NCBI GenBank assembly: GCA_003219995.1 | Contig: QHRC01000143.1 | Span: 1 to 9,051 of the forward strand | Direction: 5' to 3' | Length of the DNA stretch: 9,051 nt | DNA from: Verrucomicrobiota bacterium | GTDB taxonomy: Bacteria > Verrucomicrobiota > Verrucomicrobiia > Chthoniobacterales > UBA10450 | Shown: piece after piece, positions 7,262 to 9,051 of the stretch | Layout of the letters: each line of letters opens with the position of its first letter | How positions within the stretch are numbered: the stretch's first letter is position 1 | Translations under genes and position numbers: made by a program | The notes under the pieces: generated by a model | What the model was told of the DNA's origin: nothing | Databases searched by the model: none | The model's input: the letters and a program-made list of their open reading frames with translations, nothing else

Positions 7262-7396
7262 TTTGATAATTGCAACCGGCCGCATTTTCAGCGTGATCGC
7301 GCAAGTTTTACGCAAATCACATTACATGAGAAGTCCAGCAACCTCTTTCGCCACACATCCGTTCATTGGAGGATTAGCGAACCCAGTTGTACAACG

Positions 7397-8038
7397 ATGA
7401 AAAAACTATTTTCAATTCTTGCTATCGTTCCTTTCGCGCTCGGATCAGTTCGTGCGGCGACGGAACAGGAAATTGTCGATCATTCCGCGTCAATTATCCG
7501 TGAATTCCGAGCACTGCCGGAACATCAGATTCCGCGGAGCGTTTTACGTCACGCCCGCGGCCTTGCCGTGATGTCGGTGGTGAAGGCAGGCTTCATTTTT
7601 AGCGCCAAAGGCGGACACGGCGTGGTCGTGGCAAGAACCGATCACGGCTGGTCCGGCCCGTCATTCGTCGGCACGGGCGGCGCGGGCTGGGGCTTACAGG
7701 TCGGCGCTGAAATGACCGATTTCGTCATTGTTCTCAATAACTGGGCTGCGGTACGTGCGTTCTCGCGCGGAGGAAATGTCACCGTTGGCGCCGATGTCAG
7801 CGCAGCGGCCGGCCCGGTGGGTCGCGCCGCAGAAGCGGACATTACGCCGACCGCAGCCGTTTACACATACAGCCGGAGCAAAGGTTTGTTCGCCGGCATA
7901 TCGCTGGAAGGCGCAGTCATCGGAACGCGAAAAGAAGCGAACGCGCGCTATTACGGCCGAGTTGTCAGTGCGAGCGATATTCTTCATGGTCGCGTCGCGC
8001 CGCCCGCCGGGGCACGCCGATTGCGTTCCGCGCTCTGA
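7397..8038 (+). CDS. Secreted SYLF (Ysc84-like) lipid-binding domain protein
   Basis: The 213-residue protein opens with a clear Sec signal peptide (MKKLFSILAIVPFALGSVRA), probably cut after A20. The rest is a SYLF domain (about 25-205): IPRSVLRHARGLAVMSVVKAGFIFSAKGGHGVV, the W-containing SGPSFVGTGGAGWGLQVGAEMTDFVIVLNN segment, and VTVGADVSAAAGPVGR followed by YTYSRSKGLFAGISLEGAVI. These blocks are typical of bacterial SYLF proteins and of eukaryotic Ysc84/SH3YL1. The family binds phospholipids; a periplasmic or outer-membrane-associated role is likely, but no precise function is known. GGAGG at 7368-7372 lies 24 bp before the ATG, too far for a standard ribosome site, and no in-frame start lies nearer to it. 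The signal peptide fixes the start at 7397. Confidence 0.93.
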   Translation: MKKLFSILAIVPFALGSVRAATEQEIVDHSASIIREFRALPEHQIPRSVLRHARGLAVMSVVKAGFIFSAKGGHGVVVARTDHGWSGPSFVGTGGAGWGLQVGAEMTDFVIVLNNWAAVRAFSRGGNVTVGADVSAAAGPVGRAAEADITPTAAVYTYSRSKGLFAGISLEGAVIGTRKEANARYYGRVVSASDILHGRVAPPAGARRLRSAL

Positions 8039-8098
8039 GAGAGACGACTGACTCAACGGCGCTTTACAAAGACACCATCGCTTCGGCAGCCTACGGGC

Positions 8099-8614
8099 GT
8101 GCGAAGCCTTGCGATAATTTTGGGTTTAGTGCTGTGGCTGCCGGTCGCCCGCGCGCAAGATCAGGAAAGTAAACTGGTCGACCGGCACCTTAAGCCCGAT
8201 ATGACTTTGCAGAACACAGCTCAGAAGAAAAAATTCGTTGCCGACCGCGTATCGATTGATAGACGAGCGACCATTGGCACATTTTACGTTCAGAGAAAAT
8301 CGAACTCGAAGGATTTTTCGGGAACACGGGATTTTTCGGCTTGGCAATTCAATTCCCAATCTTTCCGCGGCCCGAGTGGTGCGGCTAACGTTTCTTCGCA
8401 ACGGCAGGTTACAAATTCAAAGCGCAGCGTTCCGGCTCCCACCTCGCGCGGGGTTCGCGGTGCTTACGAAGAAGGCAGGAAGTCCAACGGTCCCCGCACT
8501 TTTTCCGGTGACCGGCCGTTCCTTGATCGAGGCAAAAGTCAAAAGTCGCTCGACCGGCAGAACCCGCCCATGACCATCGAGCAGGTGCGCGAGTTGCTGA
8601 ATAAAAATAGATAG
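8099..8614 (+). CDS. Secreted basic low-complexity protein of unknown function
   Basis: I do not recognise a family. The GTG at 8099 starts a 171-residue protein with a good signal peptide (VRSLAIILGLVLWLPVARAQ, cut near residue 19-20), which supports this start; no Shine-Dalgarno is seen. The mature part has no cysteine and no membrane segment. It is rich in Ser, Arg, Lys, Gln and Asn, and looks largely disordered from about residue 60 to 155, with recurring short DFS/TFS-type units (KDFSGTRDFSAW, RTFSGDRPF). A short helix (MTIEQVRELLNKNR) ends the protein. It follows the SYLF gene by 60 bp and precedes tyrS by 27 bp, so all three could share a transcript. The codon style matches the neighbours. 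Confidence 0.75.
   Translation: MRSLAIILGLVLWLPVARAQDQESKLVDRHLKPDMTLQNTAQKKKFVADRVSIDRRATIGTFYVQRKSNSKDFSGTRDFSAWQFNSQSFRGPSGAANVSSQRQVTNSKRSVPAPTSRGVRGAYEEGRKSNGPRTFSGDRPFLDRGKSQKSLDRQNPPMTIEQVRELLNKNR

Positions 8615-9051
<437 letters not shown>

Overview
The window looks like chromosomal DNA from a GC-rich, Gram-negative-type bacterium, most likely a soil Verrucomicrobiota of the Chthoniobacterales kind. That placement is an inference from the gene mix, the moderately high GC with CGCG/GATCG-rich codons, the near absence of Shine-Dalgarno sites, and short GC-rich inverted repeats between genes; no phylogenetic marker was compared. All genes look intact except the two cut by the window edges. 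No transposase, integrase, phage gene or CRISPR array was seen, and no stretch over 300 bases lacks a gene.

Layout: (1) 3-2397 holds two adjacent plus-strand genes for membrane proteins that carry cyclic-nucleotide-binding (CNB) domains: a 5'-truncated CNB-DUF1003 protein, then an MscS-type channel with a C-terminal CNB domain. (2) 2398-2558 is an intergenic region with interleaved inverted repeats and a small hairpin abutting the next start codon. (3) 2559-4640 is hppA, a membrane-bound proton-pumping pyrophosphatase whose motif residues indicate the K+-independent class. (4) 4662-4680 is a perfect hairpin, followed by an unrecognised 130-residue protein gene (4768-5160) and, 26 bp later, a response-regulator receiver fused to a metallo-beta-lactamase-fold hydrolase (5187-6512). 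(5) 6578-6651 is tRNA-Gln(CTG) with encoded CCA and a probable terminator. (6) The minus-strand tadA (tRNA adenosine deaminase) converges on it. (7) Divergent from tadA come a secreted SYLF/Ysc84 protein, a secreted unknown basic protein, and the 5' part of tyrS.

Together the window mixes housekeeping translation genes (tRNA-Gln, tadA, tyrS) with membrane energetics (hppA) and second-messenger or phospho-signal effectors (two CNB proteins, one receiver-MBL). The strongest non-routine signals are the paired CNB membrane effectors, the receiver-MBL fusion next to an unknown small protein, and the structured intergenic repeat at 2409-2504. I do not see convincing evidence of an entirely new multi-gene system.
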